A DNA stretch of 64,000 nt from CALDTK01 sp965215215 (GTDB lineage Bacteria > Bacteroidota > Bacteroidia > Chitinophagales > Saprospiraceae), in assembly GCA_965215215.1 (NCBI GenBank), contig OZ244043.1, forward strand, positions 2,604,001 through 2,668,000, written 5' to 3'. The stretch's first letter is position 1, and the number at the start of each line of letters is the position of its first letter. Positions 1-7,842 of this stretch are shown piece after piece. The notes under the pieces are model-generated. The model did not search any database and had not been told where the DNA came from. It saw nothing but the letters and a program-made list of their open reading frames with translations. The position numbers and the translations under genes are program-made.

Positions 1-1
1 C

Positions 2-1204
2 AGCTTGCGCCCCGTGCGCGGCGTACTGCCCATGGCGATTGCCGCTCGGAAGCAGGGGTTCGAAGCGCTCATTCTCCCGGAGTCGAACGCCGAGGAAGCG
101 GCCATCGTGGAGGGCTTGCGGGTGTACGGTGCGCGAACCCTGCGGGAGGTGGCCGATCACCTCACGGGCGATCACCCTTTGACGCGTGTACGAGCGAGCG
201 TACGGGCGGGGGAGCCGTCGAATCGGCCTTTCCCGCTGGACTTCAACGATGTGATGGGCCAGGAGAACATCAAGCGCTCCCTGGAGATCGCCGCCGCCGG
301 TGGCCACAACGCTATCCTCATCGGCCCTCCGGGATCCGGGAAGACGATGCTCGCGCGGCGGCTCCCCACCATCTTGCCCCCGCTCACGATCAACGAGGCG
401 CTCGAAACCACCACGATCCACAGCGTAGCCGGAAAGCTGCCCGGCGGCCAGGGGCTGGTGGCGAGCCGACCGTTTCGCGCTCCGCACCACACCATCAGCG
501 ACGTAGCCCTGGTGGGTGGGGGAGCGAACCCGATGCCGGGTGAGATCAGCCTCGCCCACAACGGGGTGTTGTTCCTCGACGAGCTTCCGGAATTTAAGCG
601 CTCCGTGCTCGAGGTCATGCGCCAACCGATAGAAGAGCGCCGGGTGTCGATTTCGCGGGCCCGGTGGTCGGTCGATTACCCCGCGAGCTTCATGCTGCTA
701 GCGAGCATGAATCCCTGTCCGTGCGGCTTCTACAACCACCCGAGCAAAGCGTGCACGTGCGCCCCCGGCGCGGTGAAGCGCTACCTGAACAAAGTGAGCG
801 GTCCGCTGATGGATCGGATCGACCTGCACGTGGAGGTCGTCCCCGTGAGCTACGACGAGCTATCCCGCCGGGGGCGCAGCGGGGAGTCGAGCGCGACGAT
901 CGCCAAACGGGTCGTCGCCGCCCGGGCCATTCAGGAGGAGCGCTTCGCCCCGTACGGAAACATCCACTGCAACGCACAGATGCCGAGTCGCCTGGTGCGT
1001 GACACCTGCGCCCTCGATGGTGCCGGTCGGCGGATGCTCGAGACGGCTATGGAGCGCCTGCAGTTGTCGGCCCGGGCGTACGATCGTATCCTCAAAGTGG
1101 CCCGCACGATCGCCGATCTGGCGGGGCGCGAGACGATCGCTCCGGGTGATCTGGCGGAGGCCATTCAATTTCGTACGCTCGATCGCGCGAACTGGGCGGG
1201 TTAA
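2..1204 (+). CDS. YifB/ComM-type Mg-chelatase-like AAA+ ATPase, 5' end missing
   Basis: The window opens inside this gene. About 400 residues are present and the family is usually about 510, so roughly the first 105 are missing. The remaining part of the N-terminal Lon-protease-like domain (RPVRGVLPMAIAAR) is followed by the Mg-chelatase-type AAA+ core. Walker A GPPGSGKT is near fragment residue 107 and Walker B GVLFLDELPEF near 187. The family cysteine cluster CPCGFYNHPSKACTC follows, and the C-terminal helical domain ends in FRTLDRANWAG. Relatives such as ComM form hexameric helicases that help integrate transformed DNA, so this protein may act in natural transformation. That role is family knowledge, not visible here. 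An apparent TTG start at base 5 is an artefact of truncation. Confidence 0.93.
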   Translation, partial: SLRPVRGVLPMAIAARKQGFEALILPESNAEEAAIVEGLRVYGARTLREVADHLTGDHPLTRVRASVRAGEPSNRPFPLDFNDVMGQENIKRSLEIAAAGGHNAILIGPPGSGKTMLARRLPTILPPLTINEALETTTIHSVAGKLPGGQGLVASRPFRAPHHTISDVALVGGGANPMPGEISLAHNGVLFLDELPEFKRSVLEVMRQPIEERRVSISRARWSVDYPASFMLLASMNPCPCGFYNHPSKACTCAPGAVKRYLNKVSGPLMDRIDLHVEVVPVSYDELSRRGRSGESSATIAKRVVAARAIQEERFAPYGNIHCNAQMPSRLVRDTCALDGAGRRMLETAMERLQLSARAYDRILKVARTIADLAGRETIAPGDLAEAIQFRTLDRANWAG

Positions 1205-1289
1205 GCTTCGGCAGAGTGTTCTACTTTCGCCGCAACCGAACGGGACTTCCGGCTCGTTCGTGTATCCAAGTACCTACCGCCCCCAGCCC

Positions 1290-2693
1290 ATGCCAATCGT
1301 TGAGATGAAAGTCCCCGTCATCGGGGAATCCGTTACCGAAGTTACCCTCTCGCAGTGGCTCGTCGAAGAGGGCAGCGTAGTGAGTCTAGACCAACCGATC
1401 TGCGAGTTCGAGTCCGACAAAGCGACGCTCGAGTTCCCCGCCGAGGCGGCGGGGAAGATCAGCTTCGTGGCGGCCGAGGACGATGACCTGGAGATCGGTG
1501 CTCTGGTGGCCACCATCGACACCGATGCCGCCGGCGAGGAAGCCCCGTCGGGTACGGACGGAGCTTCCCCCGGGGCTGACGCACCCGCGACTTCGGCCCA
1601 GCCGGCACCTAGCCCGGCGGGAGCCAAGGACGGCTACGGCGACGGGAACGATCCGGCCAACGACCAACCCGTGGCCAAGGAGGCCACCGCCGAGGGTACG
1701 TCCGCGCCGGTGGCCGCGACCTACGCCACGGGCACCCCGAGTCCGGCGGCATCCAAGATCCTGGCGGAAGCCGGAATGAACGCCGGGGGCGTACAGGGCA
1801 CCGGCCGCGACGGTCGCATCACGAAGGCCGACGCCGAGCGGGCCGCCGGGGCTCCGCAGCGGCAGCTCACGGACGAAGCACCGGCCACCGGATCGGCACC
1901 GGCCACCGGATCGGCGACGGGTACCGGATCGGCGACGGGTACGCCCGCGCCCACTGGCAACACTACGCAAGCCACCCCGGCCGCCCCTTTCTCCCGCGAC
2001 GAGCGAAGGGAGAAAATGTCGCGCATGCGCCGCACGATCGCGAAGCGACTCGTTAGCGCGAAGAACACGACGGCGATGCTCACGACCTTTAACGAGGTCG
2101 ATCTGAGCGCGGTGATGCAGCTCCGCAAAGCGTACCAAGAGCGGTTCGTGGAGCGCTTCGGGGTAAAGTTGGGCTTCATGTCGCTGTTCGCGAAGGCGTG
2201 CGCGACGGTGCTTACCGAGATGCCGGACGTGAACGCGTTCATCGAAGGCGACCAGATCGTCTACCACGATTACGTCGATATCTCGGTGGCCGTCTCTACG
2301 CCGAACGGCCTGGTCGTTCCCCCGATCAAGAACGTGGAGTCGATGAACTTTGCGGACATCGAGCTCGCCATCAAGGCGCTGGCGAAGAAGGCTCGGGAGA
2401 ACTCACTCACGCTCGACGAGATGTCGGGCGGCACCTTCACCATCACGAACGGTGGCGTGTTCGGATCGATGCTCAGCACGCCGATACTGAACGAGCCGCA
2501 GTCCGCGATCCTGGGCATGCACAACATCATAGAGCGACCGGTAGCCGTCGACGGCCAGGTGGTAATCCGCCCGATGATGTACCTGGCGATGAGCTACGAT
2601 CACCGCATCATCGACGGATCGAGCGCGGTCACCTTCCTCGTTAAGGTGAAAGAATTGCTCGAGGATCCGACGGCTATGCTACTCGGCGTGTAG
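1290..2693 (+). CDS. sucB: 2-oxoglutarate dehydrogenase E2 (dihydrolipoyl succinyltransferase)
   Basis: This is the TCA-cycle E2 subunit, which transfers succinyl groups from lipoamide to CoA. The start chosen is the ATG giving MPIVEMKVPVIGESVTE, the standard N-terminus; longer in-frame extensions read into the upstream gene. In order it has a lipoyl domain (ESDKATLEF, lipoyl-lysine near residue 43), an Ala/Pro/Gly linker, a peripheral-subunit-binding domain (SPAASKILAEAGM to GRITKADAE, about 150-190), a second Gly/Thr/Ala linker made of 18-bp tandem repeats, and the catalytic acyltransferase domain with SYDHRIIDG near the C-terminus. The length, 467 residues, is normal. The E1 gene sucA is not adjacent. 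A 2-oxo-acid E2 of another complex is possible, but the N-terminal sequence fits SucB best. Confidence 0.92.
   Translation: MPIVEMKVPVIGESVTEVTLSQWLVEEGSVVSLDQPICEFESDKATLEFPAEAAGKISFVAAEDDDLEIGALVATIDTDAAGEEAPSGTDGASPGADAPATSAQPAPSPAGAKDGYGDGNDPANDQPVAKEATAEGTSAPVAATYATGTPSPAASKILAEAGMNAGGVQGTGRDGRITKADAERAAGAPQRQLTDEAPATGSAPATGSATGTGSATGTPAPTGNTTQATPAAPFSRDERREKMSRMRRTIAKRLVSAKNTTAMLTTFNEVDLSAVMQLRKAYQERFVERFGVKLGFMSLFAKACATVLTEMPDVNAFIEGDQIVYHDYVDISVAVSTPNGLVVPPIKNVESMNFADIELAIKALAKKARENSLTLDEMSGGTFTITNGGVFGSMLSTPILNEPQSAILGMHNIIERPVAVDGQVVIRPMMYLAMSYDHRIIDGSSAVTFLVKVKELLEDPTAMLLGV
1881..1943 (+). repeat. 18-bp tandem repeat in the sucB linker
   Basis: About three and a half copies of an 18-bp unit related to CCGGCCACCGGATCGGCA encode a flexible Ala-Thr-Gly-Ser linker between the subunit-binding and catalytic domains. 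In-frame length variation between strains would be expected. Confidence 0.8.
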
Positions 2694-3027
2694 ACATATC
2701 CGACGCCGGCCTTCGATGATCGAGCCGTTCGCCTTTCGGTGAATGCGCTGTAGACCCCGTGCGGAGGGTACCCGGCAAAACACACAAACACTCAACCCGC
2801 GCTAGCACCGTCGATCTAACCGAATGTGGCGGCCCGAACTCAGCGGGTCCAGGATGTCTGCGCGCCATCTCAATCGGCTCGGAGCTCTGGAGGCACCCCG
2901 TACGGTACTCGCCGTTACCATCCTAGCGATCCGGACTCGAACGCTCGACCGTACGTGGACGCCACTGATGCGCGAAGTGCATCTGTACAAAATCGCGTTA
3001 CGCTGCTCACGACGGCCGGGACTCTAA
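2694..3027. other. Intergenic, no gene recognised
   Basis: This stretch between sucB and the MITE has only short low-quality reading frames and no convincing terminator, RNA or regulatory motif. Its base composition is similar to its neighbours. Confidence 0.5.
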
Positions 3028-3187
3028 GAGCCTGTCTAAGGACTTGCTGATCGACTGAAAATCGGTCGACTTGGAGCTCTCCGTCGTCCGAAAGCCCCGT
3101 GATAGCGCTGCTATCCCTCCGTGTTCTTCCTCGCTGAGCTCCAAATCAACTGCGATCTCGCCAGATCGCAAGTCCTTAGACAGGCTC
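3028..3187. mobile_element. 160-bp MITE, copy 1, with perfect 20-bp terminal inverted repeats
   Basis: The element begins GAGCCTGTCTAAGGACTTGC and ends with its exact reverse complement at 3168-3187. It is flanked on both sides by TAA (3025-3027 and 3188-3190), a 3-bp target duplication. A small hairpin, GATAGC-GCT-GCTATC, lies near the centre (3101-3115), and there are further subterminal inverted blocks around GGAGCTC and GAGCTCC. It has no coding capacity for a transposase. A second copy of the same length lies at 39769-39928. The GAGCCTGT-type ends and TNA duplication resemble IS5-superfamily elements, so a trans-acting IS5-like transposase is inferred. Confidence 0.9.
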
Positions 3188-3228
3188 TAAGATCGATCGT
3201 ATTGGCTCGGCCCGATAGCTGCTCCCGT

Positions 3229-4512
3229 TTAGACGGCTGCGCCTTCGCGGACCAGCAGACTCTCCCGCTCGGGGCCGGTAGAGACGATCGTGACGGGGAC
3301 CCCCAGTTGAGCCTCTAGGAAGTTCACGAACTCCTGGGCGGCGGGGGGCAGGTCACTGAGTTCCGTTGCCGACGCGAGGCTCGTGTTCCAGCCGCCAAAC
3401 ATCTCGTAGTTGGGCGCTATCCCGTCGGCGCTCAGGTCGAAGGGCACCTCGTCGGTCTCGACGCCGCCGATGCGGTAGGCGGTACAGACGCCGATTTGCT
3501 CGAAGGTGTCGAGTACGTCGATTTTGGTTAGCGCGATTTGGGTGACGCCGTTGAGGATAACGGAGTAGCGGAGTTGCGGGAGATCGATCCACCCACAACG
3601 GCGAGGCCTCCCCGTGGTCGCCCCAAACTCGGCGCCCGCTTTGCGTAGGGCCTCCCCGGTGGCACCGTGCAGCTCGGTGGGAAAGGGACCCGAACCGACG
3701 CGCGTGCAGTAGGCCTTGGAGATGCCGATGACCTCCCCGATCGAGGTGGGTGGAACGCCCAGACCGGTACAGACTCCGGATGTGGTGGTGTTCGAGCTCG
3801 TTACGTAGGGGTAGGTGCCGAAGTCGATGTCGAGCATAGAGCCCTGCGCTCCCTCGGCGAGTACACGCTTGCCCCGCGCGAGCTGCTCGTGGAGGTAGTA
3901 GGCGCAGTCGACGCGGGTGAGCTCGGCGAGTCGTTCGATGGAAGTGAACCAGGCCCGCTCCTCGGCCTCGAGGTCGAACTCGACCCTCGGGTAGAGCCTG
4001 CCGAGGTCGAGGTGCTTTTGCTTGAGCGCTTCGTAGCGTGCTCTGAAGTCGGCGGTCTCGATGTCGCCGACACGCAGGCCGTTGCGACCGGCTTTGTCCA
4101 TGTACGTCGGACCGATACCCCGTAGGGTAGAGCCGATCTTCAGTTTCCCCTTGGAGGCTTCGTTGCCCGCGTCGAGGAGGCGGTGCGTAGGCAGGATGAG
4201 GTGCGCTTTGCGCGAAACGAGCAGGCGCGATCGGTAGTCGACACCCGCTTCGCGTAGCTCGTCGAGCTCGCGCACCAAGATCGTCGGGTCGATGACCACG
4301 CCGTTGCCGATGAGGTTGACTACGCCCTCGCGAAAGATTCCACTGGGTACGGTGTGCAGCACGTGCTTACGCCCATCGAGTACGAGGGTGTGGCCGGCGT
4401 TGGGGCCGCCCTGAAACCGGGCGATAATATCGTAGTCCGTGGAGAGGTAATCGACAATCTTGCCTTTGCCCTCGTCTCCCCACTGCAATCCGAGCAGAAC
4501 ATCAATACGCAT
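3229..4512 (-). CDS. purA: Adenylosuccinate synthetase
   Basis: This enzyme joins IMP and aspartate using GTP to give adenylosuccinate, the first committed step to AMP. The 427-residue length is typical. The P-loop GDEGKGK is at about residues 12-18, the NAGHT motif with the catalytic His is near 41, and the IMP/aspartate-site region TTGRPRRCGW is near 300. The ATG start gives MRIDVLLGLQWGDEGKGK, matching family N-termini. A TACCTTCG box lies about 18 bp upstream. A MITE ends 41 bp beyond the stop codon. Confidence 0.97.
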   Translation of the reverse strand: MRIDVLLGLQWGDEGKGKIVDYLSTDYDIIARFQGGPNAGHTLVLDGRKHVLHTVPSGIFREGVVNLIGNGVVIDPTILVRELDELREAGVDYRSRLLVSRKAHLILPTHRLLDAGNEASKGKLKIGSTLRGIGPTYMDKAGRNGLRVGDIETADFRARYEALKQKHLDLGRLYPRVEFDLEAEERAWFTSIERLAELTRVDCAYYLHEQLARGKRVLAEGAQGSMLDIDFGTYPYVTSSNTTTSGVCTGLGVPPTSIGEVIGISKAYCTRVGSGPFPTELHGATGEALRKAGAEFGATTGRPRRCGWIDLPQLRYSVILNGVTQIALTKIDVLDTFEQIGVCTAYRIGGVETDEVPFDLSADGIAPNYEMFGGWNTSLASATELSDLPPAAQEFVNFLEAQLGVPVTIVSTGPERESLLVREGAAV

Positions 4513-4529
4513 AGCTTTCGCTTGAGGCC

Positions 4530-4537
4530 CGAAGGTA
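4530..4537 (-). promoter_or_regulatory. Candidate Bacteroidota -7 box upstream of purA
   Basis: On the minus strand this reads TACCTTCG, one base from the TAnnTTTG consensus, 18 bp before the purA ATG. The -33 element is not clear. Confidence 0.35.
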
Positions 4538-4556
4538 ACGGGAATGTGAAGCGAGG

Positions 4557-5309
4557 TTAGAAAAGAACGCCCAACTTCAGCGTCAGGCTGTTGATGGTTG
4601 CCTTCGGATCGCCGGAGGTGCCGGCTGTTCTCCGGGTCTCGTATACGTACGGCCCGTCTTTGGTCACGTCGGTAAAGAGTCGCTGGAACTGCAGTCCGGC
4701 GAAAACGCGCGTACTCTCGCTCACCGAGTACTCGGCACCGCCGCCGAATCCCCAGCTGAGCGCCACGGGGGTAACTTCCTTCTTGATGTCGAAGTCCTCC
4801 CGCGCCGTCTGGCCGCCCCCGGAGATGCTTCCCTTGCTGTTGCCGCGGAAGCCGAACGTGAAGATGGGCGCGGTACCGTAGTAGGTGATGTATCCGAACT
4901 CCCGCGTTCTGAGTTTTAGCGCAAGCGGGATCTCGACGAACTGGATCGAGTAGTCGAGCTCGACGTTGCCGGTGGTGAGGTCGTTGGGGTCGTTGTACGC
5001 CTGGCCCTCGGGGATCGCTCGGGTGAAGAACTGCCCCCCGCCGGCCGACTGGAGCGTGCCGCCCGTGTTGAAGTGGAAGCCGATGCCCGTTTCGATAGCG
5101 TAGTTGGGCGCGAAGAAGAACTCGGCCTGGGTAGCCAATTTGATGCCCAGGGCGCTCGAGGAGCCGTCGACGGTGTTATCGTCGGTGTTGATCCAGCTCA
5201 GCGACGGACTCAGGTGCAAACCAAATTTGAACTTCGAAAAATCCTGGGCCTGCAGCGAATGGAGCGCGAGGAAGGCGAGGCAAGTGGAGAGGGTAATTTG
5301 TTTCGACAT
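4557..5309 (-). CDS. Outer-membrane beta-barrel protein (PorT-like)
   Basis: The product is a 250-residue secreted barrel protein. The chosen ATG gives MSKQITLSTCLAFLALHSLQAQ, a clear Sec signal peptide. A longer in-frame reading upstream crosses the divergent promoter region and was rejected. The mature part has alternating hydrophobic strands rich in Gly and aromatic residues (FKFGLHLSPSLSW, YAIETGIGFHFNTGG, ALKLRTREFGYITYYGTAP) and ends in LTLKLGVLF, a typical barrel terminus. Such proteins are common in Bacteroidota, but the substrate or partner cannot be read from the sequence. It is divergent from gldB. One copy of the dispersed motif lies in the codons for LALKL. Confidence 0.75.
   Translation of the reverse strand: MSKQITLSTCLAFLALHSLQAQDFSKFKFGLHLSPSLSWINTDDNTVDGSSSALGIKLATQAEFFFAPNYAIETGIGFHFNTGGTLQSAGGGQFFTRAIPEGQAYNDPNDLTTGNVELDYSIQFVEIPLALKLRTREFGYITYYGTAPIFTFGFRGNSKGSISGGGQTAREDFDIKKEVTPVALSWGFGGGAEYSVSESTRVFAGLQFQRLFTDVTKDGPYVYETRRTAGTSGDPKATINSLTLKLGVLF
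4913..4927 (+). repeat. Dispersed motif, AGC form, loop GCAA
   Basis: GTTTTAGCGCAAGCG, antisense inside the barrel-protein gene, read there as LALKL. Confidence 0.8.
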
Positions 5310-5403
5310 CGTAGAAGTGTGAGTTTTGCAGCTTGCGGCGCTAAGGTGCGTAGAGCAAGGCACGTTCGGGCACTCGCCGCAGACCTTGGGCTTCAATCTA
5401 ACT

Positions 5404-6435
5404 ATGCGTTTCCCCTTTTCTCCGGTTTTCGCGCTCAGCGGACTTCCCTTCCTACTCTCCGCGGTGGGCTGTGCGGGTGACTCGGTCTCGGCGCCGGACA
5501 TATCCGAGATTCGGATAGCCTACCGTCCGCAGCACTTCGAACGAGATCTGGCGCGAGCGGCGCGCTCGGGCACGCAGGCCAGTCTAGACAGCTTACGCGC
5601 GACCTACCCCATTTTTTTCGACAGCGTGTGGCTCAACATCATGCTGCCCGGAGGTGCGGCGGCCTACGACAGCGCGATCGTGACCGCTTGGGCCCGCGAG
5701 CCTCAACTCGTTCGGCTGCTCGATACCGTGTTGCGGGCGTACCCGCCGGACCGCGGGGGGGGGTGGGAAGCGGAGCTCGAGGAGGGCCTCCGCTACGCCC
5801 GCTACTATTTTCCGGATCGACCCACGCCCGAGGTGATCAGCTACGTGAGCGAGTTTTCGCTGGGTGCACTCACCTACGGTGACTCCCTGCTCGGTATCGG
5901 GCTCGACTTCCACCTCGGGGCCGGCTTCCCCGGCTACGCCAACGAAGTCTTCCCGCGTTACATCCAGCGGTCGATGGACCGCGCGAGCATCGTCCCGCGG
6001 GCCCTCGAAGCCTACGCCTCCAACGTACTCGGTGAAGCGCCCGGGGAGCGCATGCTCGACCTCATGCTCCACAACGGAAAGCTCCTGTTCGTCAAGCGAA
6101 AACTCATGCCGGGCCTCCCGGATACCGCCGTCCTCGGCTTCGGTAAGGCCTCGCTCGCGTGGTTGCGGGGAAACGAAGTACAGCTCTGGGAGCACTACCT
6201 CGACCAAGACCTACTCTACGAAACCAAGCCCTCGCGGATCGGGAAGCTGATCGGCCCGAGCCCGAACGCCCCCGGCATGCCCCCCGAAGCGCCCGGAGCC
6301 AACGCTAACTGGATAGGAATGCGTATAGTGGAAGCTTACGCGCGCCGGCATCCGGAGACGAGTTTGGAGGAGATCCTCGCCAACACCGACGCGCAAGCGT
6401 TTTTGACTGAAAGTCGCTACAAACCCGGCCTGTAG
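5404..6435 (+). CDS. gldB: Gliding motility lipoprotein GldB-like
   Basis: The 343-residue product starts at the ATG giving MRFPFSPVFALSGLPFLLSAVGC, a lipoprotein signal ending at Cys 23; an upstream in-frame start lacks this feature. The body resembles GldB: FERDLARAARSG, then an ATYPIFFDSVWLNI segment, the YGDSLLGIGLDFHLGAGFPGY block, and a helical C-terminus ending LTESRYKPGL. GldB is a membrane-anchored component required for gliding in flavobacteria, and homologues are widespread in Bacteroidota, including non-gliders. It lies just downstream of the divergent barrel gene and 37 bp before the oxygenase gene. The assignment rests on remembered family motifs rather than an alignment. Confidence 0.78.
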   Translation: MRFPFSPVFALSGLPFLLSAVGCAGDSVSAPDISEIRIAYRPQHFERDLARAARSGTQASLDSLRATYPIFFDSVWLNIMLPGGAAAYDSAIVTAWAREPQLVRLLDTVLRAYPPDRGGGWEAELEEGLRYARYYFPDRPTPEVISYVSEFSLGALTYGDSLLGIGLDFHLGAGFPGYANEVFPRYIQRSMDRASIVPRALEAYASNVLGEAPGERMLDLMLHNGKLLFVKRKLMPGLPDTAVLGFGKASLAWLRGNEVQLWEHYLDQDLLYETKPSRIGKLIGPSPNAPGMPPEAPGANANWIGMRIVEAYARRHPETSLEEILANTDAQAFLTESRYKPGL

Positions 6436-6472
6436 AACGGACCTTCGTCTCGCCCTCACACACCACCCAACC

Positions 6473-7429
6473 ATGCCTACACCGCGCGCGATCCCGCTTA
6501 TTGACCTCGATAAATTCGTTCGCGGAAGCCAATCGGAGCGCCAACGGGTAGTGCAACAGCTCGGGGATGCCTTCGAGGACACCGGGTTCGTGGGCGTGAT
6601 CAACCACGGGATCTCCCCCGAGCTAATCGACTCGTACTACGAGGCTTCGCGCACGTTTTTCGCCCTGCCCGCCGAGCGAAAGAAACGTTACGAACTCGCC
6701 GGAATGGCCGGGCAGCGTGGGTACACGTCTTTCGGTAAGGAGCACGCTAAGCAGAGTGAGGTGGCCGACCTGAAGGAGTTTTTCCAACTGGGGCAGGAGG
6801 TCCCGGAGGATCATCCGGGGTGCGACGAAGGGGCACGCAATCCCCACGTGGAGGAGGTGCCGGCGTTTAGCGAACAGGGGGCGAAACTCTACGCGGCCTT
6901 CCAGCGCGCCGGTACGAATCTGTTGCGGGCGATCGCGCTCTACCTCGGGCTTCCGGAGGACTACTTCGACGATCAAATCGAGTACGGGAACTCCATCCTC
7001 CGCGCCATCTACTACCCGCCGATCACCGTGGAACCGGCCAGCGCGATACGCGCCGAGCAACACGAGGACATCAATTTGATTACGCTACTGGTTGGCGCGA
7101 GCGCGGGTGGACTGCAGCTGCTAACGGCCGACGGCAAGTGGGTAGACGTAGTGCCGGAGGAAGACGAGATCGTCGTTAACGTGGGCGATATGCTCCAGCG
7201 CCTCACGAACAACCACTTGCGCTCGACCACGCACCGTGTCGTCAACCCGCCCAGAGAGGAGTGGCATACCGACCGGCTCAGCATTCCGTTCTTCCTCCAT
7301 CCCGTAGCCGAGATGAGTTTGGCGGCGTTGCCGCAGACCGTGACCGCCGGGCGACCGATCGCAGACCCGCCGATTACGGCGGGAGAATACCTCGACGAAC
7401 GGCTGCGGGAGATCGGTCTGAAGAACTAA
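6473..7429 (+). CDS. 2-oxoglutarate/Fe(II)-dependent oxygenase, isopenicillin-N-synthase family
   Basis: The 318-residue protein has the N-terminal DIOX_N region (IPLIDLDKFVRG, DTGFVGVINHGIS, FFALPAERKKRYE) and the C-terminal double-stranded beta helix. The iron ligands are recognisable as H and D in EQHEDINLITLL (near residue 203) and the distal H in STTHRVVNP (near 260), followed by the conserved R (DRLSIPFF) that binds 2-oxoglutarate. Bacteroidota homologues are usually annotated only as isopenicillin N synthase family oxygenases. No beta-lactam gene is nearby, so the substrate is unknown. The gene follows gldB on the same strand and precedes tatA by 43 bp. Confidence 0.88.
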   Translation: MPTPRAIPLIDLDKFVRGSQSERQRVVQQLGDAFEDTGFVGVINHGISPELIDSYYEASRTFFALPAERKKRYELAGMAGQRGYTSFGKEHAKQSEVADLKEFFQLGQEVPEDHPGCDEGARNPHVEEVPAFSEQGAKLYAAFQRAGTNLLRAIALYLGLPEDYFDDQIEYGNSILRAIYYPPITVEPASAIRAEQHEDINLITLLVGASAGGLQLLTADGKWVDVVPEEDEIVVNVGDMLQRLTNNHLRSTTHRVVNPPREEWHTDRLSIPFFLHPVAEMSLAALPQTVTAGRPIADPPITAGEYLDERLREIGLKN

Positions 7430-7472
7430 GTCCTCCCACAAGCCGTACATTACCTGTTTAATCCCTTACACC

Positions 7473-7709
7473 ATGCAGACGCTTTGGTTTTTCGCTCCCG
7501 GAATACAGGAGCTCGTCATCATCTTCTTCGTTGTCCTGTTGCTCTTCGGTGGGAAGAAGATCCCCGAGCTGATGCGCGGACTCGGGAAGGGCATCCGCGA
7601 GTTTAACACCGCCCGCGCCAGCATCGAAGGCGAAATTCGGGAGGGGATCCGGGAGTCCGAAGTTGCGGACAAGAAGAAGGCCGAGATCCGGATCGAAAAG
7701 GACGTCTAG
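7473..7709 (+). CDS. tatA: Twin-arginine translocase subunit TatA/TatE
   Basis: This 78-residue protein has the diagnostic layout of one N-terminal membrane helix (LVIIFFVVLLLFGGKKIPEL) with the conserved FGGKKIPEL hinge, an amphipathic helix (MRGLGKGIREF) and a charged tail. TatA oligomers form the pore that moves folded proteins across the inner membrane. tatC is not in the window. At least two plausible Tat substrates are: the subunit at 36831 and the DUF1501 protein at 48689. Confidence 0.95.
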   Translation: MQTLWFFAPGIQELVIIFFVVLLLFGGKKIPELMRGLGKGIREFNTARASIEGEIREGIRESEVADKKKAEIRIEKDV

Positions 7710-7770
7710 TGGCCTCGAGGCCCGGTAGCCTCCGGTGCGCTCAGCGGTACTTCCCGTTTGTTCCTCCTAA

Positions 7771-7826
7771 TAGCTCGTAGCGGCTGACCACGACGGACGT
7801 CCGTCGTGGTCAGCCGCTGCGAGCTA
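7771..7826. terminator. 56-bp near-perfect palindrome between convergent genes
   Basis: Two 28-bp arms abut at 7798/7799 and differ at one position. The palindrome lies between tatA and the convergent glucosaminidase gene, so it can terminate transcription from both sides. There is no spacer loop and no U-tract, so it is not a classical intrinsic terminator. Confidence 0.65.
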
Positions 7827-7842
7827 GCGGTAATCAGCCGTA

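Noticed and set aside
6391..6405. GCGCAAGCGTTTTTG inside gldB
   Set aside because: It contains the GCGCAAGC core, but the T run is on the wrong side, so it does not fit the dispersed motif.
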